64,000 nucleotides of DNA from Brugia malayi (taxonomy: Eukaryota; Nematoda; Chromadorea; Rhabditida; Onchocercidae). The stretch spans positions 2,501,721 to 2,565,720 of the forward strand of contig NW_025062479.1 of assembly GCF_000002995.4 (NCBI RefSeq), in the 5' to 3' direction. This document shows positions 50,796-63,659 of this stretch, piece after piece (position 1 is the first letter of the stretch; the number at the start of each line of letters is the position of its first letter). Position numbers and translations under genes: made by a program. Below the pieces are notes generated by a model that saw nothing but the letters and a program-made list of their open reading frames with translations, was not told where the DNA came from and searched no databases.

Positions 50796-53700
50796 ATGTC
50801 ATTTAAAGTTGGGGTAAGAGTTGATACAGGTAAGCTTTTCTTGAAACAATATTGAACAAAAATGTAATAAAATATTATGGTAAGTTGCTAGAACATATAT
50901 CTGAAGCATACCAAATGCTTGACGCAACCGTTCGACTATTATTAATAGTGAAACTATGATGTTACCAATCATTTATTATTCAATTTATAAACATTATTGT
51001 TAGTGTAATTTTTTTTTTCTTTTTTTGAAATTCAATTCAAACTGTAGCAGGGAGCATATAAGAAGAGATAAACTTTGTAGATTTTGTTGTTTTTTGGTGG
51101 GGTATTTAATCGGATTGTGCTCCTTATGTTTTTGCTTAATACATGATAAAACATGTGAATTCTGTTCTTATGTGTGTGCTATAAAAAACAAAAAAAAGCT
51201 ACTTGAGCTTTTAGATAGGGGACCAGGAGTAATAGAATTCTGTGGTGAAACCAAATTTGCGGAAGGTACTTGGATAGGCATAAATTTGGATGAACCGAAT
51301 GGGAAACACAACGGTACAGTAAAAGGAATACAGTATTTTGCATGTAAACCGAGTCATGGCATCTTTTTGAGAGCAAATCAAGTCAGTTGCTTGTATTCTT
51401 TAGTTTTCCTTTATGGCTACCACGATTCTCATCCGTCTGTGTTTTAGAAAGTAAAATTATTGGAGTACGTCAAATGAAATTTCTTGTATATTATTTTGTT
51501 TATTAAATAATCTTCTAGATTCGTCTGGAATCTCGAGGCAAATATGGCTCACGTTTATCTACCAATGTTCGAAAAAATGTGAGAAGCAAGATTTTGCTGG
51601 CTGCAAGTGTTTTAAAAACGATGTAGCACTTATTTTAAAATAAGTGAGGATTTATGGACTGTTTCTCTTTCAATTTCCAGATCTCTCCTGGACTGACACC
51701 ATCATCTTCTGCTGAAAAACTGAAGAATCTAAGTGGAACGAGTGGTTTGTCTGCAAAAAAGCTTTATTCTAAAGAAGACAGGAAAGGAAGTGTTGAAAAA
51801 TCTGATAGTCAGTCACTTTTGCAGGCAGCTGTAGAGGTTTCTTTTTCCAGATTTATTGATTTAATATTTTTTAATTTTTCAAGTCTAAGTGCATCACAGT
51901 ATTGTTGATTGGTTGCAGGATTCTTGTTCATATGAGAAGTCTCCTGTCAGTGAGACCAGGTATAAATCGGTTGCAATTCCGACGAAGAGTTCCACTGTAA
52001 ACGAATTAGAAAATTTATCGAGAGCAACCAGTGTGGAAGATATTGCAACAGCAGAGAGTGTAAAAAACATCGTCAAAAAGATGGAAGAGGTTAAAATAAT
52101 TTCATATTAAAACGTTTCTTAGTTGTATGTTCAAACACTCGAGCATGCTTGGCCTTATAATGAGAAAAGTTAGAGTTTCTGGTAATGAATCTGTAGGTTC
52201 AGTAATGAATTTGTGTTTTTTTTCTGTTATGTATTTCATATTTAGTCACTTTTAGAACAGAAATATAAAATGATCGAATGCTGACTTTCTCTATTTCAGT
52301 CATCTTTGTTAGTTCCACGACCTCCTAATATGGATGAACGAAGCGAACTCGAATGGCTGCGTATACAGCATAAGGATCTCTCTGAGAAACTGAAAAGTTT
52401 AAGGTACTCTTTTTTTGTTATCATTATTTCAATGTTACTCATCTGTGTCATTCAGTGATTTCATTTTTTAGAATCAAAAGGAAAGATGATTACATTAAAT
52501 TGGTTGAATTTGAAAGAAACCGAATACAATTAGAATCATTGCTTCAGTTCAGAGTCAGAATAATTGAGGAGAAAGCTAGTCTACAACGCAAATTACAGGA
52601 AAAGGAAAAGGTAACACAATTTCGCGTTTGATTTTTAGTTGTGGCTATCTCGCTAGCTAGGTGATGAGTAGTAAAGCAACCAGAGGAGTCGTCTGTTTCA
52701 ACCTGGAATTGTACTGTTAAACAGTTAAGCAGTGAAGTTGCAGGAGTTAAAAGATGCACTCGAATCGAAAAAAAACGAAAGTGATGACATTACAGAACTT
52801 GAAGAGCGTCTTGAATTAATAGCGATTGAAAAGGAGGTGGCTGAAGAAAAGGTCGACATACTGCAGGTAAACTTCTCAAGCATTCTCATAAAATATCTCT
52901 TTCCACCAACAGCTGCAGTGAGCTTTTTAACATAACCATACACAATTTATTTAGACCGAAATTGAAGCGGAGAAACAACGATCGCAAGAAATAGAAGTTG
53001 AGCTGGAATTACTACGCAACAAATTAGAGCAATCAGGCGATAGTTCGTCTGAGGCATGTTTGTATCACAGTCTTATTTGTAAAACTTCGAAAATTAATCA
53101 ATATTGGCTGATTTTTTCGAATGATGGAAAGAAAGAAATGAAACATTTTAAAACTTTCAGTATAGCAGCGTGCAGGTGAAACAACTGGAACAACAGAATG
53201 AGAAGCTTCGTGAGGCGTTAGTAAGGTATTGATATTTAGTTTTGGGATTCTTTTCTCATGAACCACCCAAATATTGATTAAATATTATTTAAGGCGAGTC
53301 TGTACTTTTATTTTGTTTAGGTTGCGAGATATCACAGGACAACTGGTAATTGAAAAGCAGGATTTAACAAAAGAAAATGAAAAGTTGAAAGATGAATTAG
53401 CCTCTTTGACAAAAATGAGTGAAAAAATAAAGGAGAACTCGGAAGAATATGAAAATATCATTGCAGAGTTAAGAGAACAAGTCAGTGACTTCACATTTTG
53501 AATCATGCGAAATTGAGAATGCTTAATAATACAAAGTGTGGAAATAATTTGATCTTGTTAACACTAACAAACGTTGGGAACTTTAATTCATTGTCTTCAT
53601 TCTCAGAATGAAATTTGCATAACTGCAGTGTTAAGAAAAGGGTAGACATACTGTACTTTATGCGTTTTTTGTCATCGTTTCTTTTGATTTTTGCACATTT

Positions 53701-54433
53701 TCTCCATGGGTGTAGAGTCTGTTTGGTTAATTAATTGTTAGAGTGAAACTATAAACCATGTTTTTTCTCACTTATCCGGTGGGATATGAAATTTATGGGT
53801 CGTTTCGAATCGATTTGATTCGATTTTTCTTGTAACGATTCTTGCTTGACTTGTTATAAAAAAATTATTACAAATGAAAAAATTATCGATCGAGCTTTTT
53901 GATGCTGTTTTCAAACATGATTTTGATGGTAATATTTTGTTTCATATTAAGAGCAGCAAATATGATTTTAAAGTGTTCTATTTCATATTAAACACAGTAG
54001 CCCGTAGGATTTATTGCTTTACAGGTAGATATAGCAATGGGAAGTGAGAAAATGATAGAAAAATTGACAGATATAAACTTGAATATGGAAGATAAAGTCA
54101 GGTTATATTTTGTTTCATATTAAAAACAGCAGTAACCCGTAAGGTTTACTTTTTCCGAGTTTATATTGCATATCACTTTGTTGAGGTGATTATGCTAGTG
54201 TGCCTCATTTTTTCTTCAATTGCTTATCGATTTGATTAAGTTTGTTTTAATTTGTACTCCTAAATTGTGTACTTTTGCTATCATAGTTTTTGTTTTCTTA
54301 CAGAGCTTTGGAGGAAACGATTGATGATTTTGAAACTATGCGTGCAATGGATGAAGAAATATTAGAGAATCAAAAAGATACTGAAAAGGAGTTGAGGGAA
54401 GAGCTTGATAAAGCGTATGGGAAGATCAATGAG
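50796..54433 (+). other. dnc-1: Dynactin p150 exons 1-13: CAP-Gly, basic region and coiled coil 1
   Basis: Exons: 50796-50829, 51215-51381, 51519-51578, 51681-51836, 51919-52089, 52300-52403, 52472-52610, 52744-52866, 52955-53053, 53161-53225, 53321-53480, 54025-54101, 54304-54433. Exon 2 starts after TTTTAG in phase 1, which joins the short first exon and gives VDTDRGPGVIEF. Exon 9 ends GAG before GCATGT; only this choice keeps the conserved coiled-coil reading into exon 10. Confidence 0.93.
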
Positions 54434-57400
54434 GTAATGAGGGATGTTCCCGAGCAACTTGTCTTTCATATAACTTTCTAAATACTTTTTGGATAATCTT
54501 GAGATTTTCAGTTATTGCTACAAATAAAGACTTGTGGTGCGCAAGCGGAAGATTACGAAAAAACGATTCTCATGTTTCGTAAGAAAGTTAGCGATCTAAA
54601 TGAAGAAATCCAGGATCGTTATGATGATGTAAGCAACTTTTTATGCGATTTTTCTCATTTGCTTTTGTGATTCTAGCTCATACCCGAAAATAGTTATCTT
54701 TTGACTACTGTCGTCATTTATTTTTATTTCAACACTTTAGTTTGTGGAAACTTAGTGCGTGTAATAGTTCTCGAGGAGTTTCCCTTTCTACTCATAAGGG
54801 TCACGTTCTTGCAAATCTTATGCAAGTCCATTTAGAATATAATGACATAAGGAATATATTGTGATTTAGTTCAAGGAGTTAACTTAAATGAATATTTCAG
54901 AATTTACATATGCTAGAACAAATAAAAATTCTCGAAGAAGGAATTGCTGCTCCTGGATTGAAAAGTACCGGTTTTACCTCTGCACGCGTATTTTCGGAAG
55001 TAAGTTTAAAATTTTAGCAGTGTGACCTAATTCGAATGAAGAGTTGAACTACTGTTCGAACTCTCGGTTTATGAATATAGCTTCTTATGGTTCTGTCGTT
55101 TTATCTCTTTAGATTGTGGATGCTAAGGTGCAATCGTTAGAATTGGAATCTGCACATCAATTTATCAGATATCTGAAAGCCTTTATGCCAGATAATTTTA
55201 TGAAACCAGGGGGTAAATTTTTAATTTATAATATTAATTCATAATACAGTGCTGTAAAAACATTGTGCCGTCATCATTCATTCCAGTGATCATCTGATCG
55301 CTTCATTTAGAGTATTGATGTACAATTTGTATTTGGTACGAGAAACTTAAAATAGTACCAGCAGTCAAGAATATTTTTTAAATTGCATCAATTAAGTTAT
55401 TGTTGGTAGTGTAATACTAAATAATTAAATCTAATACAATTGTCAAATTAACAGGTGACAATGATGCAGTAATACTTAATGTCTTGTTTCCACGGCTGTA
55501 TCAAAAATCAGTGGCCTTGGCAAAGCTTATGAGTAGTAAAGTTTGTTTCTTTTTTATTTTATTATTTTTTTTTTAAATGGTATTTCACTGGTAATGGGTG
55601 GTAGCAAGTAATCTATAATTTTTATAATTTGTCCGATTTTTTCAGTACCCTGCAGTACCAGGTGGTATGCGTCGTGAACATGTTACCAAATCACACAAGG
55701 CTGAGCAGTGGGCACATTGTGCAAAGTTTAATTATTTATTGAATGCATTTGAATGTATCCTACGAAAATTTGAGAGGTGAGTCGATTTGAGTAGTCATTA
55801 TATAAAAAGAAATATCTCATATTTCACTAAGAATATTTCATCCTCACTTTCGTATTTCACTTAGTGGCATTCTGTTAAACTAAATTTTTAATTGATATTC
55901 AGTTCGAGAAGATCGTCCAAAATGGATTCTTTTCGAAATGTTCTTGCATATATTTCAGTGCAATACAACGCTGTTCAGTAGAAAGACTGTCACGCTTGGC
56001 ACAACTTCAGTTAGAAATGGTAACACAGGAAAGGATGATCGATCAATATATTGATTTATTGAAGACTGATCGTCTCGATGAGAATACCTCTTCAGCAAAT
56101 CTTGAGAAAGGAATAACATACTTCCAGGTCAGATTTTGTTCTTGTTGTATTATTGAAAAATCTAGCTATTCTTAGTAAAATATCAAATTATAAATTAAGT
56201 GTTATTTGAGTAAAAGTTAAGCATACAATTATAGTTTTTTAGTATTATTGATAGTATGATATAAATCACCATGCTTTTACCCAAAATATACTTTAGAGTT
56301 TAGCTCTGAGTTCGGAATTCTTTCTCTAGATTTGAACAAAATGATTGTTTTTTTTCAGAATGTTTTCTCAGTTCACATGGTTTCTGAGGAATATGATATG
56401 AAACAGGCATTTTCTGATTTTATTGCTCAACTACTCTCTGGTTTGGGTTGGATGAAAATAAATGTTCAGCGTTTCACATACTTTTTATTGGTGAGTTCGA
56501 AATTTTTAAAATAAATGCACTTTAGAAGGATTTGCAACTGATGATAATATCCTTTTTAAAAGAACCAGTCATACTATAGATGAAAATGAATGCAATTTTT
56601 GGTCGTTTTCATAATTTCTACCCATTATCAAAATGTTATTGTTCTATAGATCTCAGGAATTCATTTCCATCCTTTTTTTTTGAAAGCTAAATTACTAGAT
56701 AGCGTAAACAAGTTGCTGAATTTCTCTCGTTTGTTTATCATGAGTTGCTTACGATCACTTTTGAAGATAGATGCAAATATTATTCTCATCAATTAACAGT
56801 CAGGTATTTTTTTAAAGCCTGGTATTGAAAATAGCGATATTAATATTCTTGCTGCTACCTTAATGGGATTAATCACGGAATGTGAGCAGCTAACAATTCA
56901 TTCAAGAAATAGTATCGCAGCACAGAAGGAAATGACAATAAACCAACAGGTATAGTTTTTTTTTTTCAGATGTGTTTGAAATTTCATTTCTTTAATCGTT
57001 CTAATACAGTTCCATTTAAAACTTCTAGAAACTTTAGGACGCAATGAAGAAAATTTTTGCTCTTCTACTTTTTTTTTTTATTTCTTAATTTTTCAGGTTG
57101 ATGAGCACTTATTAAGTGCAGGCAACATCCTTTGGAAATTAGCAACTGTTGCGGACAATGTCTGTGCTACAGCAAGTATACAGCTAAGTACATATACTGG
57201 TAAATATTTGCCAGCCGAATTACAAGTCATTCAGTTCTCAGTACTAACTTTGTTGTATATTAATATTTCCAATTGTTACTGGTTTTAAGATGGAAAATAA
57301 AATTAAGAAAAAAAAACATTTAAATATTTAGCGGTTTTTTAGATGTTGAAGGATTGCAAAGTGAGCGAATTAAAGAACTGTTACTGGGAGCCGTTGAAAA

Positions 57401-59772
57401 AATGAATGGTCAAACTGACAGCGCCAAGGTCCAAGAAATTATTAAGTATGGCTTTTCAAAAAGCTGTTGTATGACTAGTAATCATATGTATCGAAATTAT
57501 TCATTCTTTATTGCTGTAATTGAAATACGTGTATGCTGTATAGAATCTATAATTTTTTTTCTTTTTATTTGCTGAATCTTTTCTACAGGAATGATATACT
57601 TACACTAAAATCGATTCTTGCAAAGTTAGCTGAGCAGTTGGACAGTGGGAGCTTGGAAGTAGAAACAGACAATAAGAAGGTGAGAGTCTCCTAAAGTTGT
57701 GATCTCCCCAATTTATTGTTAACTTTGTGTCACCACCTATGCATTTTTATCAGGAATTACAATTTTTCGCTCTACATAACTATACTAAAATAGTTAAACC
57801 GATTCAAATTCTTTTGTTCTATTCTATTTTGGATAAAATGTATTTTTCAGCCATTTCCGCCGCTTTTGGAACGAGCTCATGCTCGAAAACAGGATGCAGC
57901 GGAAACAGAAGAACTTCGTTGGCAATTGGAAAAAAAGGAAAATGAAATATCTGATTTGAAGAAAACGCTTCGATCTAAGGCAGATGATATCAGCAATTAT
58001 AGGGTATCCTTTTGAACTTATTTCTTAATAACTTAATGGTGTTTCTGGTATTGGAAGATGGATGAGAGTTGAGAAACCAATGATGTGGAAGAATATTAAT
58101 AGGTTTTTTTAGTAAGTTTTTCCAGGTATTTCCACACTGGGCGAGATAAATGAAGATTGCTTGTTTAGGAAGATTTATTTTTATTGTAATTTTTATTTCG
58201 TTGTTTAGCTTCGCTTAGAAATGGCTGATAAAAAAATAGAAACATCGGGGAAAGCTGATGAGTCACGGGTGTTGAGCTTGCAGTCACGTTGTGATGAATT
58301 GCAAAGCGAATTGAAAAGGAGGAGAGAGTACGTTTATTTCATATTCTCACTTTATAATGGTATTAATTTTTTTTTTGCGTTTAGTTGAGAAGCAGAATTA
58401 TTTTTAGTGAGTACGAAGAGACAATGGATGCTATACAAAGAGATTTGGAAGCATGTGAAAAGGAGAATATAGAACTGAAAGAACGTGCTAGAAATATGAG
58501 CAAAAAAGCTTTGTTAATGGTGTGTTATTCTTTACCCATGTTTGAAAAAAATGCATTGTATAAAGCCAGTATTAGTGTTTTAAATAATGGTTTGTTTTTT
58601 ATTAACATTTATGGCTCTAAAATTTGGGTAGCCATTTTTTTTTTTTTCCTTTTAAAGAACCTGAGCAGTAATCTGACATCATCCGGTTCTTCGCTGCCAT
58701 CAACACCAACTGCTACCAGTGGCAGTGCATTTACATATGCGACTGAAATCAGTATTCTGGAAACAGCATTAATTGAAAATCAAAATGCTCTCAAATTTGC
58801 AAATGAGAAAATACGTCACTTAAAGGTTTTTTAGTTATTGTTTGAATTTGAAGTTTAGTTATTGTTTGCATTGGTGTTTACGTTTTTTTTTCATTGAAAT
58901 CTGCTGAAATTCTTTAACGTGATAATGAACTCTTTTATTGTTTAAGTTGCATTGAACATTGAATGAAATGTGAGGTACATTTAGGTTAACGATATGTTGT
59001 TTTCAGGTTGAAGGCATGCTACAGTTGTTGTCAGATACCGGAGTGTCTAATGTTTCAGCTGAAATCGCTGGACCACTTACACTAGATGCTGCTCAGGGAC
59101 CATATAAAGAAGAACTTGACAAGTTGATTAGAGAAGCGGAAGGCATTATAAATGAAGCTCGGAATTACCAATTGCCTTATATAGCAAATTTGGATAAGCA
59201 GAAAAAAGCGCAGCTTGCTGAGGAGCAACAGTATTACTCGAGTGTTCGAGATGTCAATTATAGGATCAATAATGTTAGTGGTTTTTATTGACAGTATTTT
59301 ATTTTTTATCTACACAACTGTTTGAGCCTTCATTGCTGTGCTGTTCTTACTTCCTTTTTCTTAATTTACAGTTGAAATTAAAAATTCATCGCTTCTGGTC
59401 GAAATATAATCCCGGGAAACCACTTCCAAGCTTGTTTAATAATATAAAAAGCATTGTTGTAGAGAGGCCGAAGGTATGTTCTTGGCATACTTTTTTTAAT
59501 ATAATATAATTTAATATCTTTTTTAATCTTTTTTTTAATTTTTCATGAAATTTGACTTCATAATTTTCTGCTAAAGCAACACTGCTTGATGGTAATGATT
59601 TTTTAAAAAATGTCTTATTTTCATTTAAAGAAATATAATGAGCGTATTTCAGTACTCGCAAAGTGATGATCGAGGTGTGCATTCGAATGCATACAAGAAC
59701 GCCTATAGTTTTTTATTTGATAAGTTGGACGTGGAGCGCAAAAAGTTTGAGTCACAACGTGTTTGCTGCTGA
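50796..59772 (+). CDS. dnc-1: Dynactin subunit 1, p150Glued (complete, 31 exons)
   Basis: Largest dynactin subunit; links cytoplasmic dynein to microtubules and cargo. 3789 nt, 1262 residues, close to human p150Glued; all 31 exon phases close. Exons are given in the two part entries. Order: MSFKVGVRV start; CAP-Gly domain (about residues 5-67) with GTWIGINLDE, GKHNGTVKG and HGIFLR; Ser/Lys-rich region (68-196); long coiled coil CC1 (about 197-495) with QVKQLEQQNEKLREALVRLRD; conserved dynactin domain (about 496-900) with LLQIKTCGAQAEDYE; second coiled coil (about 917-1100) with ERAHARKQDAAETEELRWQL; C-terminal tail ending VCC. The CAP-Gly motif is GKHNG instead of the usual GKNDG. Intron 53054-53160 uses a GC donor. 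Divergent from the 249-residue protein gene and convergent with the channel gene. A possible polyA signal is at 60234-60239. Confidence 0.97.
53931..54160. repeat. Short repeats flanking dynactin exon 12
   Basis: TTTCATATTAA followed by A.CAG recurs at about 53940, 53980 and 54114; the last two also share CCCGTA.GG.TTTA. Two copies lie in intron 11 and one at the start of intron 12, on both sides of the 77-nt exon 54025-54101. Confidence 0.75.
54512..59772 (+). other. dnc-1: Dynactin p150 exons 14-31: dynactin domain, coiled coil 2 and tail
   Basis: Exons: 54512-54628, 54901-54999, 55113-55212, 55455-55540, 55646-55776, 55959-56127, 56359-56490, 56818-56949, 57097-57199, 57343-57445, 57589-57679, 57851-58003, 58209-58327, 58408-58519, 58658-58825, 59007-59273, 59372-59473, 59653-59772. 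All have consensus GT/AG borders and consistent phase. Confidence 0.93.
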
Positions 59773-60626
59773 TAATTGTGCCATAAATCTTATCAGTGCT
59801 AGAAAGTACTAGTCGTAGAAAATCATCAAAAGCTGTCTTAATCAAATTATGCACTATTTTTTTATACACTGCTATCCTTTATAACTCAGAAGAGAGCAAT
59901 AAGCATTTACTATAAGTTGCCTTACAGTGAATATTGTCGTTATTTTATTTCTTTCATGTATATATTTCATTTGTACCATCCACTGCTTATTCCTAAATGA
60001 TTATTTCTGGAATTGAAGAAAGTTCAATGATACATTCATCAGACTGGAGAATACTTAATATGCACTTCTGCTGTTGTATATAATATATATTTACTTATTT
60101 GTATTTATTTATTTATGCTTTCATAGGATTATATGAATCATAACTTTTAAACAGATAACCAATTATGAATGTAATGAAATTTCTTTCTTTACACCACCAC
60201 CCTTTGCGTTTTACTTCAGTAACATAATTCAGAAATAAAAGTTGACAATAATATACGACCGTGGTCGTTCTAAGAGGGAATACGAAGAAAAGCACAAACG
60301 TAATTTTTTATTTTTAAAGAAAGGTCACATAAGATAAATGGATATATATGCGGCGAAACTAGGTTGAGGATTTTATTTATGGTAATATTCAATTGTGGAC
60401 AGGTAGGTTCATTTTTTAGACGAAGAGATATTGTTGGCAATTTATTAAGATAAGTTCATAATTAGGTTCTTTTTTTGGCTTGTTGAAAACAATTATAATT
60501 GAAAATTTATCATCATGGTTGCATGTGTTATGATTGATTTTGTATAACACATGTAATATAATGTTGAGAAATTATTCACTATTCTTTTTTTTCCTTTTAA
60601 AATTCTAATAGCGATATTTTCAAAAA
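59773..60626. other. Convergent 3' region of dynactin and the channel gene
   Basis: 854 bp between the two stop codons. Candidate polyA signals: AATAAA at 60234-60239 for dynactin, and the complement of AATAAA at 60441-60446 for the channel gene. If both are used the 3' UTRs do not overlap. No coding signal seen. Confidence 0.6.
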
Positions 60627-63600
60627 TTACAAAAATAGGTAAAAAGAGAAGTAGAGTGAAACTACAATACCATATGCAAGTGGCAGTATGATACGCGCTG
60701 ATAGATCAACCCGTGCAGCTGTTACTGAATAGTAATCGGACCAACGATGGAAATAATCATTTATCAAAGTATCATAGTTTGATGTTGATGTTGAACCAAG
60801 TAAATCCTACAAAATCATAAATTATTCCAAAATCCCCTCTTTTTTTTTTCCTAATAGTTATTATAAACATTTTCAATCAAATTTTAGATATATTTTTAAC
60901 AGAATAAAATGAATGATTACTATGGTATATTATCTGATCTGATTTAATTAATTCAATTCCATACAATATCACTTTATTAATTAAAACAAAATATTTTCCA
61001 ATTAAATATTTTCAATTTTAGCGCAAATTGACCATTATTATTTTATAGAACTGTAATTCTGAATTTATAATAAAATAAATGAACAAACTTGATCTAAATG
61101 TTTCATCTCAAATATTCGTCCATTAGCAATAGGTGGCCTTGGGCTAATTGAGCGACCACGTTTTACAGCTTGCTTTTCACGCCGATATCGACTTTCCGCT
61201 CGAACAGATTCATTTTTATTAGCAAGTAGAAGCTGCTTATGTGACATTTTCATTAATATGTGCACTGCTATAACCTGCAAATGTTCACATAAACTTTAAA
61301 AAGTTTAGTGTTCCTTTTTTCTTTTTAATTAAATATTCAATCGTTTGTAATAAAGTAGGTTCTTCTAGTCTTTCTTTTTTCTGGAAGAAAACAATTATTT
61401 TATTTCTTTCATAAATATGATTTGAAGCGATACGGGAAATAATAGTTGCTATGAGAATTATATTTTCGAATATTTTGATTAGCGTTTGTTTCTATGACTT
61501 CGATTTTCCATTAAAATATCACTAAAAATGATCATTGCAATCGTTACTCAATACTATGATACATTTGATAATGTTGTTGTGAACATACAATCAACCTTAC
61601 ACTTGCTAAAGTTAAGAATGAGATTGGACAATTGAAAATAAAGTACTAATTTATAAGGTTATGTAATAAATAATATCACACTAATTATTACCTCGTATTT
61701 TAGACATATCTAAATAGTAATAATCAATAGTTTTTTATTTAAAATTTAAAATATCACTTCGAGTAGTGAAAGAAGAATGAATGTATTGCATAGAAAGACC
61801 CAAACATCAGCAGCTGTTAAGTAAGCTGTTGAAGGTACTTCATTATTCCAAAGCATTGCCTGAAAGCACTTTATTTTCTGATAAGGAAGTAATTAGTTTA
61901 CCTGAAAATTATCATCAATTTTAGCTAGGTAGTAGACCAAATTTAATTATTCCACAGAGATGAAATCTGAATGTCGCATTTAATTATTTTAATGATGTAG
62001 TCGTATCTAATACTCGGTATCATCAGTTAGTGATAAATTTCATTCCAACTGGTAAAGGATTAGGAAGAATATATTTAGAATCAGTCAGGTTAACATTTGC
62101 ATTATTTATCCCATACACTATTACTACTATCTTATTAAGTAATTGAAACAACACTAAAATCAGAGTGATAATACATAGTAAGTGATAATTCAATGCTTGT
62201 GAGTAAAATTAATTAATCAATAAAAGTTATAAAGTGATATCATTTATATTACAATGATAGTTCTACTGCATTATATATACGAAAAAGTGTTTAATGAAAC
62301 TGTTGTCTTATTCATTTTGAATATTTTCTCATTTAATTCTAAAAGAAAAAAAAAAGATTTTTCTTTAAAAAAAAATCTATTATTATCATTTACTCATTTT
62401 TTTGAATTAAATTTAGAAAAAAAAAAAAGAAATTTAAATAAAAAATTAACACAGAAGAATGTAAGCAAAGATGAGAAGGCCAAAATTGTTATCCGTGATT
62501 GTAAACGTTGTCGTTCAATGTAAAAGATAATCCAGGTAAGTGCAACAAGTATAATTGTTGGTAAGAAATAACGAAAAAATGATGCATGGAATGGCCGATG
62601 AAAATGTAATCGAACACGAAGACATGAGAATCGAGCTAAAAGAGAGAAGAAAGGGTAATATAAAAATAGGAAAAAAGATGAGAGTAAGAAAATAAATAAT
62701 TAATTTTTCAATTATTTTATCACTTACTTTATTTATTAATATTTGTTTCAATTATATTGACGAACAAATAATAATAAATTTTTTTAATAATTGATTAGTA
62801 AAAATAATGATAACTAATAATGATAATAATAATAACAATAATAATAAGTGATAATAACAATGATAATAATAGTAAGTAATAAACAATAATAATACTAAAG
62901 ATAATCAAAGTAAATAATAACAGAATATTATGAAATATTTTTTTTTTTAAATTTAATTATTAATATTCACGAAAATCAATTTGTCAACTTTTTTTTTTCT
63001 CTTTTCCCTTCTTAAATCTTAAATAATTATTTCCAAAAATTTTGAAAAAAGAGGAAGCAAACCTGAAGCTGTATTTAATTCAGTGACAGCATAAAGTCCT
63101 TCAAAATTGCAACTTTCACTGGAAACTAATGATGTATGCATGCTTACTGGTCCTATACTTGCATTCAATCGTGCACCATCAGAGTAATACCACGAAAGTG
63201 ATAATTGCCTGCTGGGATGTTTACCTGCAACAGAGACTCATTAACAAAAAAAAAGAATGAAAGGAAAGAAAATGGATCATTTCAAATAATTGATGCATAC
63301 AAGTTTTTTAATTTAGTTATTCGTATATAAGTTAACTTTGACAAACAAAAAAAAAAGAAAAAAAAATGACCAAAAATGAATTTGAGGCATTAATTTTTCT
63401 TTTTTTTTTTTTTTTTTTAATATGCATTTTTGGAAAAAACTCAAAATTTGAAGCATAAAAAATTATGAAATACAAATAATTAATTACATTCCATTTATTA
63501 AATTATTGAGGAATTTTGTAAAAATTTTTAAAAGATGTTAAATATTAAATGCTAAAGTTAAATGAGAAATGAAAACCCGCATAGATATCAATGGGACAAT

Positions 63601-63659
63601 AATGCGAATCGAATGGATAATGTTTCAAATTGAATGGACAATGAATTTCCAATTCATAA
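60627..63659 (-). CDS. Cys-loop ligand-gated ion channel subunit (partial, 5' end outside window)
   Basis: Pentameric neurotransmitter-gated channel subunit of the plasma membrane. Visible exons in transcript order: 63577-63659, 63063-63224, 62451-62635, 61758-61859, 61089-61274, 60627-60806 (stop TAA); 298 residues, phases close. The Cys-loop is textbook: two Cys separated by 13 residues, with HYPFDSHYC. M1 is RYFLPTIILVALTWIIFYI, M2 starts RITILAFSSLLTFFC and is followed by VPSTAYLTAADVW, M3 includes FLCNTFILLSLLEVIAV, a basic cytoplasmic loop follows (RYRREKQAVKRGRS), and M4 is RIILPLAYGIVVSLYF. Loop C has no vicinal Cys pair, so it is not a nicotinic alpha subunit. The M1-M2 linker has QSR where anion channels have PAR. 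The ligand cannot be told from sequence. The ligand-binding N-terminus and signal peptide lie beyond 64000. Confidence 0.93.
62780..62940. repeat. AAT-rich trinucleotide repeat in a channel-gene intron
   Basis: Imperfect run of AAT/GAT/AAC units (ATAATAATAATAAC and similar) in the intron between 62635 and 63063. Confidence 0.9.

Noticed and set aside
54134..54143. AACCCGTAAGG in a dynactin intron, reminiscent of the miR-100 start
   Set aside because: Only about eight bases match, there is no hairpin, and the string belongs to the intronic repeat around exon 12.
62254..62523. Plus-strand 89-residue ORF over the M2 exon region
   Set aside because: It is the antisense of the channel M2 exon plus AT-rich intron; the minus strand carries the conserved M1-M2 coding sequence.
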